The notes: generated by a model not told the origin, from the sequence alone. A stretch of DNA of 64,000 nt from Acidobacteriota bacterium (GCA_021324935.1 JAJPIE010000067.1:27425-91424), one strand, 5' to 3'. Positions 9,357-19,019 are shown, counted from the first letter of the stretch. Made by a program: numbers and translations.

Positions 9357-10340
9357 TCACGCTCCGCCCACGTTCACGCTTCCAGAAATCGTATGCACTT
9401 CCACCCGCCCGGCCGAATCCCCGATATGTGCCCGAAGCGAATGCTTGCTCTGCTCTTCCAGTATCACCGGAATGCTCGTGCGGATGTCTCCCGACGTCGA
9501 TTCCGCCGACAGCAGAAAACCTGCGCTCTTCGGTACGTGCAGCTCCACCGATCCGGACACCGTCTTCAACTCCCAATACCGGTTTGCGCTCGGATTCCCC
9601 GAAACCTGGATCGCGCCGGATATCGCGTGTATCTTCAGATCGTTATTGGCGTCCGTGACTTCAATCGACCCGCTCGCCGCCGAAGCATCCACGCGATCCC
9701 CCGGATGCTCGATGCGAATCGATCCGCTGGCTGCGCTCACCCGTAGCTCACCTTTCACGTCCGCGATTTTTACGTCGCCCGAGGCGCTGGACACGCGCAA
9801 GAATCCCCCAATCCCCGAAACTTCGATCGATCCGCTCGCTGCGTTCACCGACGTGTCGCTGTCCACGCGATACACGTGCACATACCCCGACGCCGAACCC
9901 GCTTTCACCGGGCCTTTGACGTTGTCAATCGTGATGCCGCCGGACGCAACATCCGAATCGATCTCTGTTCCGTGCGGCACCTCGATCTGGTAGTCGATGG
10001 AGACGTTCTTGAACCAGGAAGCGTTCTTTCCAATGCGGATCGTATTTCCGTTTTGCTCCACAGGAGGATTCGCCGCCACCTCATCCACGCTCTTCGCACC
10101 CCCGCCGAAAATCGACCATCCTCCCGGTGTCACTTTCCCGTGAATTCGCACCACCCCGTCAGCGCTGCCGCGAATCTCGGTATTCCCGGAAGCGTTATTC
10201 AGCTCCAGACGCACCGGCGCCGTCACTTGGAACGAACGGTCAAAGGTGGCGCTCTCGCTGGCCTGGATGGGGATCGAAATGCCGAGAAAAGCCATCCCTA
10301 GGAGCGCTGCGAACGGGAGGTTGAGGGGTCGTCTGTTCAT
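9357..10340 (-). CDS. DUF4097-type beta-helix repeat protein, exported
   Basis: A predicted exported protein of unknown role. The start at 10340 gives MNRRPLNLPFAALLGMAFLG, a clear signal peptide; the frame stays open into larE but that extension lies antisense-like to a better gene and is rejected. The body is a ladder of short repeats such as SGSIEVSG, SGDVKIAD and SGSIRIEH (roughly residues 130-320), typical of DUF4097/adhesin-like right-handed beta-helices. Acidobacterial genomes often carry several such proteins. Function cannot be inferred from context. Confidence 0.8.
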   Translation of the reverse strand: MNRRPLNLPFAALLGMAFLGISIPIQASESATFDRSFQVTAPVRLELNNASGNTEIRGSADGVVRIHGKVTPGGWSIFGGGAKSVDEVAANPPVEQNGNTIRIGKNASWFKNVSIDYQIEVPHGTEIDSDVASGGITIDNVKGPVKAGSASGYVHVYRVDSDTSVNAASGSIEVSGIGGFLRVSSASGDVKIADVKGELRVSAASGSIRIEHPGDRVDASAASGSIEVTDANNDLKIHAISGAIQVSGNPSANRYWELKTVSGSVELHVPKSAGFLLSAESTSGDIRTSIPVILEEQSKHSLRAHIGDSAGRVEVHTISGSVNVGGA

Positions 10341-10396
10341 CAAAGTATTGTGCCCTGCCAGCCGGGCCCTCCTATGCAAAGATACGTTAGCAGCCC

Positions 10397-11263
10397 CTAG
10401 GATGTTCCGGCCGCTTTGCGCAGCGTTTCGTTCAGCGACCCTTGACGGTAACCCTCTAAATCCAAAGCCACATAGGTGAAACCAGCTTCCTTCAGGCTGC
10501 GCACGATTTCGGCCGCCATCGCTGCCTCCTGGGCTCGAGGCATCTCCTTCTGGTCCAATTCCACCCGCGCCAGCTTGTCGTGCAGTCGCACGCGAAACTG
10601 CCGGAATCCCAGCGCCCGCAGCGCCGCCTCGCCCCGTTCTACCAGCGAGAGCCGCTCGGGCGTTACTTCTGTGCCGTACGGCAGTCGCGACGACAAGCAC
10701 GCCGAAGCCGGACGGTCCCAGCAGGGAATTCCCGCTCGCTTCGCCAACAGCCGGATTTCCGCCTTGTGCATTCCCGCTTCCAGCAGTGGCGTCAGCACCT
10801 GGTGCTCGGCCGCCGCCCGCTGCCCGGGCCGGAAGTCCGACGCATCGTCGGCATTCACGCCGTACGTCACGGCCGCAATGCCTCGTTCCTTCGCCAATCG
10901 ATCCAGTGCTGAAAAAAGCTCGTCTTTGCAGTAGTAGCATCGGTCCGCTGCATTCGCCCGGTACGCCGGATTTTCCAGTTCGTGGGTCGCAATGTATTCG
11001 TGCCGCACCCTTGTGGCCTTCACGAGTGCTTTCACCTGTTCTCGGTCGTATGCCGAGTAGCTTTCTGACAGTGCCGTCACCGAGAGCGCCTTCTCTCCCA
11101 GAGCGCGATCCGCCGCCCACGCCAGGTACGCCGAATCAATCCCGCCCGAAAGCGCCACAACCACCGAAGGCAGCTTCGCCAGCCGCGCCAACAGCGCGCG
11201 TTCCTTCCCGTCGGCCACCGCCTCCGACGCCTCATCCATCCGTATGTTTACCAGCATTTCCAT
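10397..11263 (-). CDS. larE: LarE, ATP-dependent sulfur-donating transferase of nickel-pincer synthesis
   Basis: LarE adenylates the carboxylates of the biosynthetic intermediate P2CMN and transfers sulfur to them. The PP-loop SGGIDS is at residues 39-44. Cys189 in ACLSSRLPYG matches the conserved cysteine that sacrificial LarE proteins give up as the sulfur donor. No later CxxC pair is seen, so this looks like the sacrificial rather than the 4Fe-4S type. The ATG at 11263 is the longest option; ATGs at 11257 and 11239 are alternatives. larC ends at 704, so the pathway genes are near but not adjacent. Confidence 0.93.
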   Translation of the reverse strand: MEMLVNIRMDEASEAVADGKERALLARLAKLPSVVVALSGGIDSAYLAWAADRALGEKALSVTALSESYSAYDREQVKALVKATRVRHEYIATHELENPAYRANAADRCYYCKDELFSALDRLAKERGIAAVTYGVNADDASDFRPGQRAAAEHQVLTPLLEAGMHKAEIRLLAKRAGIPCWDRPASACLSSRLPYGTEVTPERLSLVERGEAALRALGFRQFRVRLHDKLARVELDQKEMPRAQEAAMAAEIVRSLKEAGFTYVALDLEGYRQGSLNETLRKAAGTS

Positions 11264-11379
11264 ATTCCGCCGTGGCAGTGGCGCTCCTTCCCGTGCAGCC
11301 GGTCCGCGCTCTCAACCTGAAATGCAAGCACACTCATCCCCGCGTTGGTTTGTTCTCTTATTTTCCCCTAACTTCATGT

Positions 11380-12678
11380 TTACTTAAAATCCAGCAACAC
11401 TTCCACGGTTCCCTTTGCCGGATCGGTCTGCAAATAATGACCCACGGTGTCGTAATGCACCGGCAAATCCCGAAATATTTTCTCTTTGTGCGATTCCAAT
11501 TGAATCAGAAAATCCTCGAACATCTTCTTGTTAAACACGTCGCCCGGCTTCGCCGTCCATGCGTCGTGGATCATCTTTTCCCCGCTCAACGACATTCCGG
11601 AAATCGTCATCGACCCATACTTATATTGGATGCCTTCGTTCACCTCCACATCGTAGGAAACCGTGTGCGCCACATCATCGTAAACCGGTGTCGGCGTCAC
11701 TTTCACCTCCAGATACCCGCGCTCCCCGTATTCTTCCCGCACGCGATCCCACGACCCGAAGATGGCCTGCCCGTTTGCCACTTCGCCCGCCTTCATCCCC
11801 AGCAAATTCGTCAGCGTAATCGTCGAAATCGCGGCGTTGCCCTTCCAATCCACGCCTTTCCACTTGTAAATCGCTCCGGGCGCGCACGGCACGTACACCG
11901 GAATCTGGTCTGTTAGCTTCTGCGTGTTGGGATCTCCCGTTAGCCGGACTTCCGGCGGCCCGATCTTTGCCTGCAAATAGCCCTTTTGCTGGTAAATCGG
12001 ACGAATCTCTTCTGCCAGGAACAAATCTATATTCAATCGCGAGTACGGATGATTCAGAATCTCTCCCAGGTGCGTCCGCACCGCCGGATCCTCGGCAAGT
12101 GTGGCGTCGCTGAACTGCACGCTCGCGATCTTCGGCACCAATCCGACGACGCTGAACTGTTGCTCCGATCCATCCGCGAGTGGGCTTAAGACCACCTGAT
12201 GCGTCACGTCCGCGTGTGGCTCCCGCGCCGCGATCAGTTGCTTCAGGGCATCCGCGGCCCGTTCCACCACCTCGCCTGCTTCCGGCAAATGCCTGTCGTA
12301 AAAGGGCAGCAATTTCTGGATGGCCGCATCGATCTCCGAATCGTCGTACCACGGAAAGTTGTCATAAGAGACCAGCAGCAGCGGATTTTCTTCCGTTTGA
12401 AACGTCAGGTAAACCCCTTCCATTTTGGTGTCGAATTTGTAGGTCACCTTCGCGAAAAGTCCCGTTCGTACCAGCGCGTCGGCGGCTTCCTGCAAGTCGC
12501 TGCGGCCCACTTGCGAACCGGTCTTCAGCCCGGAAAGGTAAATCACCTGGGCTTCGGTCAGGTGCTTCAAGCCTTCCACGTGTACTTCTTTTAGTGCCGC
12601 GGTTTGTGCCCGCACTTCAGGTGCGGCAAGGAAGGGAAGGAGCGCTACCACCAGCAAGACGTGGAGGCGTGATCGCAT
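11380..12678 (-). CDS. POTRA-domain outer-membrane assembly protein lacking a beta-barrel
   Basis: A signal peptide (residues 1-24, ending VRAQ) precedes several POTRA-like modules: KEVHVEGLKHLTEAQV near residue 32, a block around RLNIDLFLAEEIRPIYQQKGYLQ, and another around RVREEYGERGYLEVKVTPTP. In BamA/TamA these periplasmic repeats guide outer-membrane protein insertion. At 432 residues the protein ends in the last POTRA (VEVLLDFK) with no 16-strand barrel, so it cannot be a standard BamA. It may be a periplasmic partner or a POTRA-only scaffold. Confidence 0.8.
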   Translation of the reverse strand: MRSRLHVLLVVALLPFLAAPEVRAQTAALKEVHVEGLKHLTEAQVIYLSGLKTGSQVGRSDLQEAADALVRTGLFAKVTYKFDTKMEGVYLTFQTEENPLLLVSYDNFPWYDDSEIDAAIQKLLPFYDRHLPEAGEVVERAADALKQLIAAREPHADVTHQVVLSPLADGSEQQFSVVGLVPKIASVQFSDATLAEDPAVRTHLGEILNHPYSRLNIDLFLAEEIRPIYQQKGYLQAKIGPPEVRLTGDPNTQKLTDQIPVYVPCAPGAIYKWKGVDWKGNAAISTITLTNLLGMKAGEVANGQAIFGSWDRVREEYGERGYLEVKVTPTPVYDDVAHTVSYDVEVNEGIQYKYGSMTISGMSLSGEKMIHDAWTAKPGDVFNKKMFEDFLIQLESHKEKIFRDLPVHYDTVGHYLQTDPAKGTVEVLLDFK

Positions 12679-12708
12679 GCTCCAATTCTAGCCGATTTTC
12701 TTTCTTGG

Positions 12709-12803
12709 TAGCGCCGGCATCCTGGCTGCCCAGCATTGTGCACCCGGAAATGGCTATGCTCCGCTTGTTCGCGTAGGTCGCGCCTTCCGATGCGGGCCGC
12801 CTT
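12709..12803 (+). repeat. GC hairpin repeats upstream of the POTRA gene
   Basis: TAGCGCCGGCATCCTGGCTGCC near 12709-12730 and GTCGCGCCTTCCGATGCGGGCC near 12777-12798 are degenerate members of the dispersed hairpin family. A close relative of the first lies at 50818. Confidence 0.4.
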
Positions 12804-12813
12804 TAACGTCTGC

Positions 12814-14676
12814 CTACTCCACTGTCACCGATTTCGCCAGATTTCTCGGTTGGTCCACGTCGCACCCTCTGCGCACCGCAATGTGATACGCCAGAAGCTG
12901 CAACGGAATAATCTCCAGCAGCGGCGCAAGCAAATCCGGCGCCGGCGGCAGCTCGATGATGTGATCGGACGCTTCCCGCGCCAGTCGATCTCCCCTGGTC
13001 ACTACCGAAATTACAATCCCGTCTCGTGCCTTCACCTCTTTGATGTTCGAAACGCTCTTTTCATACAGGGTCATCGAAGCTGGATCCGTTTCATCCCGCG
13101 TCGCCAGCACCACCACCGGCAAATTCTCGTCAATCAGCGCGTTCGGTCCGTGCTTCATCTCACCCGATGGATAGCCTTCCGCATGGATGTAGGAAATTTC
13201 CTTCAGTTTCAGCGCGCCCTCCAGCGCAATCGGGTAATGAATCCCGCGTCCCAGGTAGAGAAAATCCGACTGCCGGAAGAATTGCCGCGCCAAATTTTCG
13301 TAAAACCCCGTCTCCTCGGCCTGCAGAATCGTCTCCATCTTGTGCGGAATTCGTGTGAACTCCAGCATCAACGCTCGCGCCGCATCCTCGGAAAGCTTTC
13401 CGCGCGCCTGCCCAAGGTACGACCCTAGCAGCACCAGCGCCGCCAGTTGCGACGTGAACGCCTTCGTCGACGCCACGCCAATTTCCGGCCCCGCGTGCGT
13501 CAAGATTGTCCCCGCGGCCTCGCGCGTAATCATCGAGCCTTTCACGTTGCAGATCGCCAGGCTCGGCGACCCCTTCTGCTTCGCCTCCCGCTGCGCCGCC
13601 AGCGTGTCCGCCGTCTCGCCGGACTGGCTGATGCACACCGCCAGCGTCCGTCCGTCAATGATCGGGTCGCGATACCGGAACTCGCTGCCGTAATCCACCT
13701 CCACCGGCAGGCGCGCCAGCCGCTCGATCAGGAACTTTCCCGCCAGCCCCGCGTGCCAGCTCGTCCCGCAGGCCAGAATTCGCACGTTCTGAAATTCGCG
13801 GAACTCCTTCTCTGTAATCGCCATTTCGTCCAGGAACACTTTCCCGGTGTCCTGCGAAATCCGGCCCAGCAGTGTGTCGCGCACTGCCCGCGGCTGTTCG
13901 AAAATCTCCTTCTGCATGAAATGCTTGTAGCCGCCCTTTTCGGCCATGATCGGATCCCAGGCTACGTGATGGGCCGGCCGCTCCACGGGCTTGCCATCTA
14001 CGTCCGTCACGCGCACTCCGTCGCGGCTCAGCACGGCCACGTCGCCGTCCGCCAGGAAGAAAATCTTCCGTGTGTGCTCCAGCAGCGCCGGAATGTCGCT
14101 GGCGACGAAAAATTCACCTTCGCCCAGTCCAATCACCGAAGGAGGTCCAATTCGCGCGGCGATCAGCTTCTGCGGATCCTTCGCCGACAAAAACACCAGC
14201 GAATAAATCCCGCGCAGGTCCTTCAGCGTTTTCCGTACCGCTTCTTCGAACGGCAGCTCCTTCGCGTACTTCTCCACCAGGTGCGCCACCACTTCCGTAT
14301 CCGTTTCCGTGGCGAACTTGTGGCCTTCGCCCTGTAGTTTCTCCTTCAGCTCCAGGTAATTTTCGATTATCCCGTTGTGCACCACCACGTATTGCCCGGT
14401 GCAGTCGCGGTGCGGGTGTGCGTTCTCTTCCGTCGGCCGCCCGTGCGTCGCCCAGCGCGTGTGCCCGATTCCGTAAGTTCCCTCGATCGGCGACTCGCGC
14501 AATACCTCTTCCAGATTTTTCAGTTTTCCCGGCGCCCGGCGAATCTCGATCTTTCCCGCTGCATTCACAACGGCGATCCCCGCGGAGTCATAGCCGCGGT
14601 ATTCGAGCTTCCGCAGTCCCTCGATAATCACGGGCACTACTTTTTTCGGGCCGATATAGCCGACAATCCCGCACAT
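12814..14676 (-). CDS. glmS: Glutamine-fructose-6-phosphate aminotransferase (isomerizing)
   Basis: Makes glucosamine-6-phosphate, the entry point to UDP-GlcNAc for peptidoglycan and lipid A. The N-terminal nucleophile Cys2 is in MCGIVGYIG, the class II glutaminase domain runs to about residue 240, and two SIS domains follow (CGTSWHAG and [10 protein letters not shown]; later [14 protein letters not shown]). The C-terminus [13 protein letters not shown] is canonical. At 620 residues it is slightly longer than E. coli GlmS. The 85-base spacer upstream is too short for a glmS ribozyme. Confidence 0.98.
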   Translation of the reverse strand: MCGIVGYIGPKKVVPVIIEGLRKLEYRGYDSAGIAVVNAAGKIEIRRAPGKLKNLEEVLRESPIEGTYGIGHTRWATHGRPTEENAHPHRDCTGQYVVVHNGIIENYLELKEKLQGEGHKFATETDTEVVAHLVEKYAKELPFEEAVRKTLKDLRGIYSLVFLSAKDPQKLIAARIGPPSVIGLGEGEFFVASDIPALLEHTRKIFFLADGDVAVLSRDGVRVTDVDGKPVERPAHHVAWDPIMAEKGGYKHFMQKEIFEQPRAVRDTLLGRISQDTGKVFLDEMAITEKEFREFQNVRILACGTSWHAGLAGKFLIERLARLPVEVDYGSEFRYRDPIIDGRTLAVCISQSGETADTLAAQREAKQKGSPSLAICNVKGSMITREAAGTILTHAGPEIGVASTKAFTSQLAALVLLGSYLGQARGKLSEDAARALMLEFTRIPHKMETILQAEETGFYENLARQFFRQSDFLYLGRGIHYPIALEGALKLKEISYIHAEGYPSGEMKHGPNALIDENLPVVVLATRDETDPASMTLYEKSVSNIKEVKARDGIVISVVTRGDRLAREASDHIIELPPAPDLLAPLLEIIPLQLLAYHIAVRRGCDVDQPRNLAKSVTVE

Positions 14677-14761
14677 GCGGACGCTCTCCTCAGATGGATA
14701 GTTTCAGGGTAACACGCGCCTCTAGGGCGCGCGGGAAAAGACATACTCTGGCGCAGCGGAG

Positions 14762-15217
14762 TTACTGCGGGTTGGGTTGCGCCAGCTGCTGCGGCTCGGC
14801 GGGAGGAGCCTCCGCTGGTTGTTCTTTCGCTTTAGGCAGCGGGTCATTGAACGTGCGTTGCAGCTCGTAGGTGTTCAACTTGCGGTTCGCGTCAAAATAA
14901 AAAGTCACGCGCGCCGTCACCGGCGTCACCGTCTGCTGGTCGATGTGCCGGATGCTGGTCACGATGGTTCCGGGCTCTCCCGAAGGCAACACGGGATACC
15001 CGCGATTGTCCAGGAACGTCAGCACCTTCGACTCCGGCGTGCCGGCCGGCAATTGCGCGTCCAGCATCTCCTGAAGCGGTTTCAGCTTCGGGTCGTTGGT
15101 GCGTTCCACCTTCTGGCAACCCCCCATCCACAGCAGCAGTGCGCAAATTAATGTGATTCCCCACAGGGGCGAGCGTCCCCGCAAAAGCGCGGAAAATGGA
15201 GGAAGGGTTATTTGCAT
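14762..15217 (-). CDS. Small lipoprotein of unknown function
   Basis: The signal sequence ends in a lipobox-like LLWMGGC (Cys at about residue 34), so membrane anchoring by a diacylglyceryl cysteine is likely. The mature part is about 117 residues, has a short alpha/beta region (ESKVLTFLDNRGY, TARVTFYFDANRKL) reminiscent of SmpA/BamE-like folds, and ends in a Pro/Ala/Gln-rich tail. It sits between purS and glmS on the same strand. No family is claimed. Confidence 0.7.
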   Translation of the reverse strand: MQITLPPFSALLRGRSPLWGITLICALLLWMGGCQKVERTNDPKLKPLQEMLDAQLPAGTPESKVLTFLDNRGYPVLPSGEPGTIVTSIRHIDQQTVTPVTARVTFYFDANRKLNTYELQRTFNDPLPKAKEQPAEAPPAEPQQLAQPNPQ

Positions 15218-15228
15218 TGGCTACTGGT

Positions 15229-15471
15229 TTAGTCCACGATCTCGAATCGGTATTCCTCGATCACCGGGTTGGCCAGCACCTCTTTGGAAATCCGCTCGAC
15301 CTGTTTTTGCGCCTCGTCCCGGTTCCACCCCTCGAGATTCAGCACGAAAAACTTCCCTTGCCGCACATCCGAAATCTGCGCGTAACCCAGGCTCGAAAGG
15401 GCCTGCTGGATCGTTTTTCCCTGCGGATCCAGAACCGTCCGTTTCGGCATTACCCATACATGTGCTTTCAT
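15229..15471 (-). CDS. purS: Phosphoribosylformylglycinamidine synthase subunit PurS
   Basis: Small subunit of the three-part PurL/PurQ/PurS FGAM synthase of purine synthesis. The start at 15471 gives an 80-residue protein MKAHVWVMPKRTVLDPQG, the usual PurS length and beginning. The central EGWNRDEAQKQVERI and the end NPVIEEYRFEIVD match the family. purQ and purL are not adjacent in this window. The next gene upstream on the strand is the adenosine-deaminase-like gene, 77 bases away. Confidence 0.88.
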   Translation of the reverse strand: MKAHVWVMPKRTVLDPQGKTIQQALSSLGYAQISDVRQGKFFVLNLEGWNRDEAQKQVERISKEVLANPVIEEYRFEIVD

Positions 15472-15548
15472 GCCAGCCAGTATAGCAATTCCTTCTCGCG
15501 CCTTCATCCTGCCCGAAAGTGCAGAAGCGGCTTTACGCCGCCTGCTTC

Positions 15549-16559
15549 TCATTCAGTCTGATTACCGATCTCTGATTTCTCCCATCCAAACGCATGTCGA
15601 AAACTGCTATCCACCAGCCTGTTCAACTCCTCCTCTGTGAGCCCCATCGCCGAATGTGCCGCTCCGTATTCCTCTTCCAGCGTCGTATGGAACATCGCCG
15701 GGTCATCCGTGGATAGTGTCACAGGCACTCCGCGTCTCATCAGCTCCGGTAATGGATGTTTGTCGAGTCCCACATCGCTTTGCTTGCGCAACTTCGCCAG
15801 CGCTCCGGTGAACAAGTTGCTCCTTGGGCAAAGTTCCAAAGGAATCTGTCGCTCCGCCAGCGAGTCCATCAGCTCCTCGCTCAGAACTGCCGTGATTCCG
15901 TGCCCGATTCGTTCCGCACCCAGAATTTCAATGGCCTCGCGAATATTCTCTGGTGCGCCAATCTCCCCGGCATGAATCAGCCGGTGCAATCCGTGCTCCC
16001 TCGCCCGCTCATACACTTTGCGGAACTCCACCGTCGGCAAACTCAGTTCGTCACCGCCAATCCCAAATGCCACAATCCGGTCAGAGCAGCACTGTTTCGC
16101 CGCCTCCACCACCTGCATTGCGGCTTCGGCCCCGAACTGCCGGACGGCATCGAACACCCAATTCATCCGCAAACCGCGTTTCTCATATCCTTCAACGGCT
16201 CTCAACATCGCCTCGAAATTCGCTTCTGGCCGCTGCTTCCTCAATAACATCACCCCCACCGAAAGCGTAACCTCCGCGTACACCACCCTCTGTGCCAAAA
16301 GTTGCTCCGCCAGATCCTCCGCCAGCAGCGCAAAATCCCCCGGGTCCAGCAAAAACGAGGTCACCCATTTGAACGCGTCCAGGAAACCCGCGAAATCAGT
16401 GTACGAATATCTTCCTCGCACCTCGTCTTCTGTTAGGCGCACGTGGTGCCGCGCCGCCAGCGCCACCGCCACCTGCGGCCGGATCGATCCCTCCAAATGC
16501 AGATGTAGCTCCGCCTTGGGCAGGAGAGCAATATGTTTAGGAAGAGGGATCTTTGACAC
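15549..16559 (-). CDS. Adenosine deaminase-like amidohydrolase
   Basis: Zinc hydrolase of the adenosine/aminodeoxyfutalosine deaminase family. Metal ligands HLHLEG are near the N-terminus, with HAGE, ERIGHG and STDDP (metal Asp) in order; LELCPRSN matches the ADA signature. No ATG lies near the conserved N-terminus: GTG at 16559 gives 336 residues, TTG at 16571 adds four. The much longer reading frame to 16856 runs through the neighbouring gene and is rejected. The substrate could be adenosine or aminodeoxyfutalosine (menaquinone route); sequence alone does not settle it. Confidence 0.85.
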   Translation of the reverse strand: MSKIPLPKHIALLPKAELHLHLEGSIRPQVAVALAARHHVRLTEDEVRGRYSYTDFAGFLDAFKWVTSFLLDPGDFALLAEDLAEQLLAQRVVYAEVTLSVGVMLLRKQRPEANFEAMLRAVEGYEKRGLRMNWVFDAVRQFGAEAAMQVVEAAKQCCSDRIVAFGIGGDELSLPTVEFRKVYERAREHGLHRLIHAGEIGAPENIREAIEILGAERIGHGITAVLSEELMDSLAERQIPLELCPRSNLFTGALAKLRKQSDVGLDKHPLPELMRRGVPVTLSTDDPAMFHTTLEEEYGAAHSAMGLTEEELNRLVDSSFRHAFGWEKSEIGNQTE

Positions 16560-16642
16560 TTCAGGTACCAAACACGAAATATCCAGTTTTGGTCTTTCTT
16601 TCTGATTACTTATCGCTGATCCCGGATTACTGCGCTCCCGCG

Positions 16643-17500
16643 CTACCGCGGCAATGCCGGCTTCCCCGCATTCACCCACGCTGTCATCCAGTAGGAGCCC
16701 ACATCGGTCGCGGCATCCGAAAGTTGCCGGATCAGCGATGCCGCGGTCAAATTGTAAAACCGGTCGTAATACTCGTCCGTATACGAGGTCAGCCCCTTCT
16801 TGGCGTGACGATCCGCGAGCAATATCGATTCCACCAGACTGTGCGCTTCCAGGCATGCTTCAAACGCATAGTCCGTCGGGTCGCTGACGAAAAACGCGTC
16901 GCGCGGACTCAGAGGGAAAAACGACCCATATCGCGCTATCAGCACATTGTTGAACCGGTCGTTCACGTCATTCTGCCCCGTCAGCCGCCCGTCGAAATTT
17001 TCCGTCGTGTTGAAGGGGTCGTGCGCCTCGGCCACGAAGTTCGCCAGGAATGCCGCGTCCATCTTCGCCTGTTCCCATTTTCCGGCGCGAAAATCTTCCG
17101 TCAGCTTCTCGCTGTAAACCCCGATCTGCCATGGCAACACCCCGGTCGACAATATCTTCGACTTCCCGTACTTCTCGATCGCCGCTTTATAGTTGCGCGG
17201 CAGCGCTTCAAACGGAAACTTTCCGTACTTGTCCAATTCGACGAAATGGTTGTTACGCTCCCAGGGATGCTCGTCAATCAATCCCAGCGGGTCGTCCACA
17301 TGGTCGATCAGGAATTTTCGGTTGTTCTCAAAAAACGGCCGGAGTTCGTTCGGGACCGTGTCCACCGCGCGATTTATGATCAGCTTTTGCGCATTCTCTC
17401 CCCAGGCTAGCGCTCGCCCCGGCGACAATAGGCAGCCCAGGAGCAAGACCGCAACTATCGCCGCCGCTCTGCTGTACCAGAAATCGCGATGCCATTGCAT
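16643..17500 (-). CDS. Secreted zinc-dependent phospholipase C/P1 nuclease-like protein
   Basis: The signal peptide ends ALA before WGENAQ, so the mature protein would begin with tryptophan, whose amino group is a zinc ligand in phospholipase C and P1/S1 nucleases. Later ligands fit: FLIDHVDDP, HPWE, NNHFVEL and the NFVAEAHDPFNTT block (about residues 155-167). At 285 residues it is near the size of bacterial PC-PLC. The phospholipid or nucleic-acid substrate is undecided. Confidence 0.8.
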   Translation of the reverse strand: MQWHRDFWYSRAAAIVAVLLLGCLLSPGRALAWGENAQKLIINRAVDTVPNELRPFFENNRKFLIDHVDDPLGLIDEHPWERNNHFVELDKYGKFPFEALPRNYKAAIEKYGKSKILSTGVLPWQIGVYSEKLTEDFRAGKWEQAKMDAAFLANFVAEAHDPFNTTENFDGRLTGQNDVNDRFNNVLIARYGSFFPLSPRDAFFVSDPTDYAFEACLEAHSLVESILLADRHAKKGLTSYTDEYYDRFYNLTAASLIRQLSDAATDVGSYWMTAWVNAGKPALPR

Positions 17501-17510
17501 GCCAGAAAGT

Positions 17511-19019
17511 TTAAACCTTTGGGGCGGGATTCAGCGCGCTCCGATGACGGCTATACGCAAAGTAAATCACAAGTCCGATAATCAGCCACACAAAAAAACG
17601 GATCCAGTTCTCCAGCGTCAGGCTCGCCATCAGCAGCACGCAGGTCACAATCGAAAGCCAGGGCAGCAGCGGCACCAGCGGCACACGGAACCCGCGCGCG
17701 CGGTCGGGTTGCGTCTTGCGCAGCACCAGTACGGCGATCGCCACCAGCACAAACGCGAACAGCGTCCCGATATTCGAAAGATCCGCCAGCGTCCCGATAT
17801 CGAAAATGCCTGCCGGAATCCCCACCACAAACCCCGCAATCCACGTCGCGAAGTGCGGCGTCCGGAAGCGCGCGTGTACTTTTGAAAATGCAGAGGGCAG
17901 CAGCCCGTCCCGCGACATCGCGAACCACACCCGCGCTTGCCCGTACTGATACACCAGCAGGGAAGAGATCATTCCCATCAGCGCGCCGATGGTCACCCAT
18001 CGTTGCAGGCGATCCAGTCCGATGTTGTGCAGCGCCGTGGCCACCGGCGCCGCATCACCCTTGAAGATATGGTAGGGCTGGATTCCTGTCAGCACCACGG
18101 CCACGCCTACGTAGAGCGCCGCGCAGATCAGCAACGACGTCATGATCCCCAGCGGCAGGTCCCGCTTTGGGTTGCGGCACTCCTCCGCCGCGGTCGATAC
18201 GGAGTCAAACCCGATGTAGCTGAAAAACACGATCGCCCCGCCCGTCAAAATTCCCTGAAACCCATTTGGTGCGAACGGCTTCCAGTTGATGGGCTTGATA
18301 TATTTGGACGCGAATAGAATGAAGACAAAAATGGCCACCAGTTTCACGCCCACCATGATGCTGTTCGACGTCGCGGACTCCTTGATCCCCGTCACCAGCA
18401 GCACGGTCAGCAACATCACAATCAGGAACCCGATCAGATTGAAGTGCGGCAGCCACCCCGTTCCCGGCTGATACGCTGGCGTGCTCAACGTCTCCGGCAG
18501 TTGAATCCCGAATGTGCCGAGCAGGCTATTCACATACGCGGAAAAGCCCACCGCCACGGCCATGTTCGACACGGCGTATTCCAGAATCAGGTCCCAGCCG
18601 ATGATCCATGCAACCAGCTCGCCCATCGTTGCATACGTGTAGGTGTACGCGCTTCCCGCAATTGGGATCATGGACGCGAGTTCCGCGTAGCAAAGGCCCG
18701 CAAACCCGCACACGACCGCCACCATGAAAAAGGAGATTGCTATGGCTGGCCCGGCTCCCGGGCGGCCTGCGGCGCCGAGGGCATGACTCCCGTGCAGCAA
18801 GACGTCCAGCACCGGCGCCTTCATCAGGGAGGGTACCAATACCTCTTCTCCCGCCGCCGCCGTGCCCGTCAGTACAAATATTCCCGTGCCGATGATCGCG
18901 CCAATGCCCAGCGCTGTCAGGCTGATCCATCCGAGGGTTTTCTTTAGTCGGCGTTCTGGGTGTTCTGCGTCTGCGATCAGTTGATCGATGTTCTTACACC
19001 GGAAAAGTTGTGGGTCCAC
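17511..19019 (-). CDS. APC-superfamily amino acid permease (cationic amino acid transporter type)
   Basis: An inner-membrane transporter with about 12-14 hydrophobic helices. The start is set at GTG 19019 because GGAGAG lies at 19025-19030 with five bases between, and the protein then begins VDPQLFRCKNIDQLIADAEH, the typical N-terminus of this family. The longer frame to 19073 has no such support. First helix signature: TALGIGAIIGTGIFVLTG. It is 502 residues. The leader (19019-19093) can form competing RNA structures, see the separate entry. Confidence 0.92.
   Translation of the reverse strand: MDPQLFRCKNIDQLIADAEHPERRLKKTLGWISLTALGIGAIIGTGIFVLTGTAAAGEEVLVPSLMKAPVLDVLLHGSHALGAAGRPGAGPAIAISFFMVAVVCGFAGLCYAELASMIPIAGSAYTYTYATMGELVAWIIGWDLILEYAVSNMAVAVGFSAYVNSLLGTFGIQLPETLSTPAYQPGTGWLPHFNLIGFLIVMLLTVLLVTGIKESATSNSIMVGVKLVAIFVFILFASKYIKPINWKPFAPNGFQGILTGGAIVFFSYIGFDSVSTAAEECRNPKRDLPLGIMTSLLICAALYVGVAVVLTGIQPYHIFKGDAAPVATALHNIGLDRLQRWVTIGALMGMISSLLVYQYGQARVWFAMSRDGLLPSAFSKVHARFRTPHFATWIAGFVVGIPAGIFDIGTLADLSNIGTLFAFVLVAIAVLVLRKTQPDRARGFRVPLVPLLPWLSIVTCVLLMASLTLENWIRFFVWLIIGLVIYFAYSRHRSALNPAPKV

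Noticed and set aside
10341..11120. Upstream extension of the DUF4097 gene
   Set aside because: The frame stays open into larE, but the larE frame has family motifs there and a signal peptide begins at 10340.
14677..14761. glmS ribozyme in the glmS leader
   Set aside because: The spacer is 85 bases, too short, and none of the conserved core is visible; only a small GC hairpin is present.
16560..16856. Long N-terminal extension of the adenosine deaminase-like protein
   Set aside because: It would overlap the phospholipase-like gene by over 200 bases and carries no conserved sequence.
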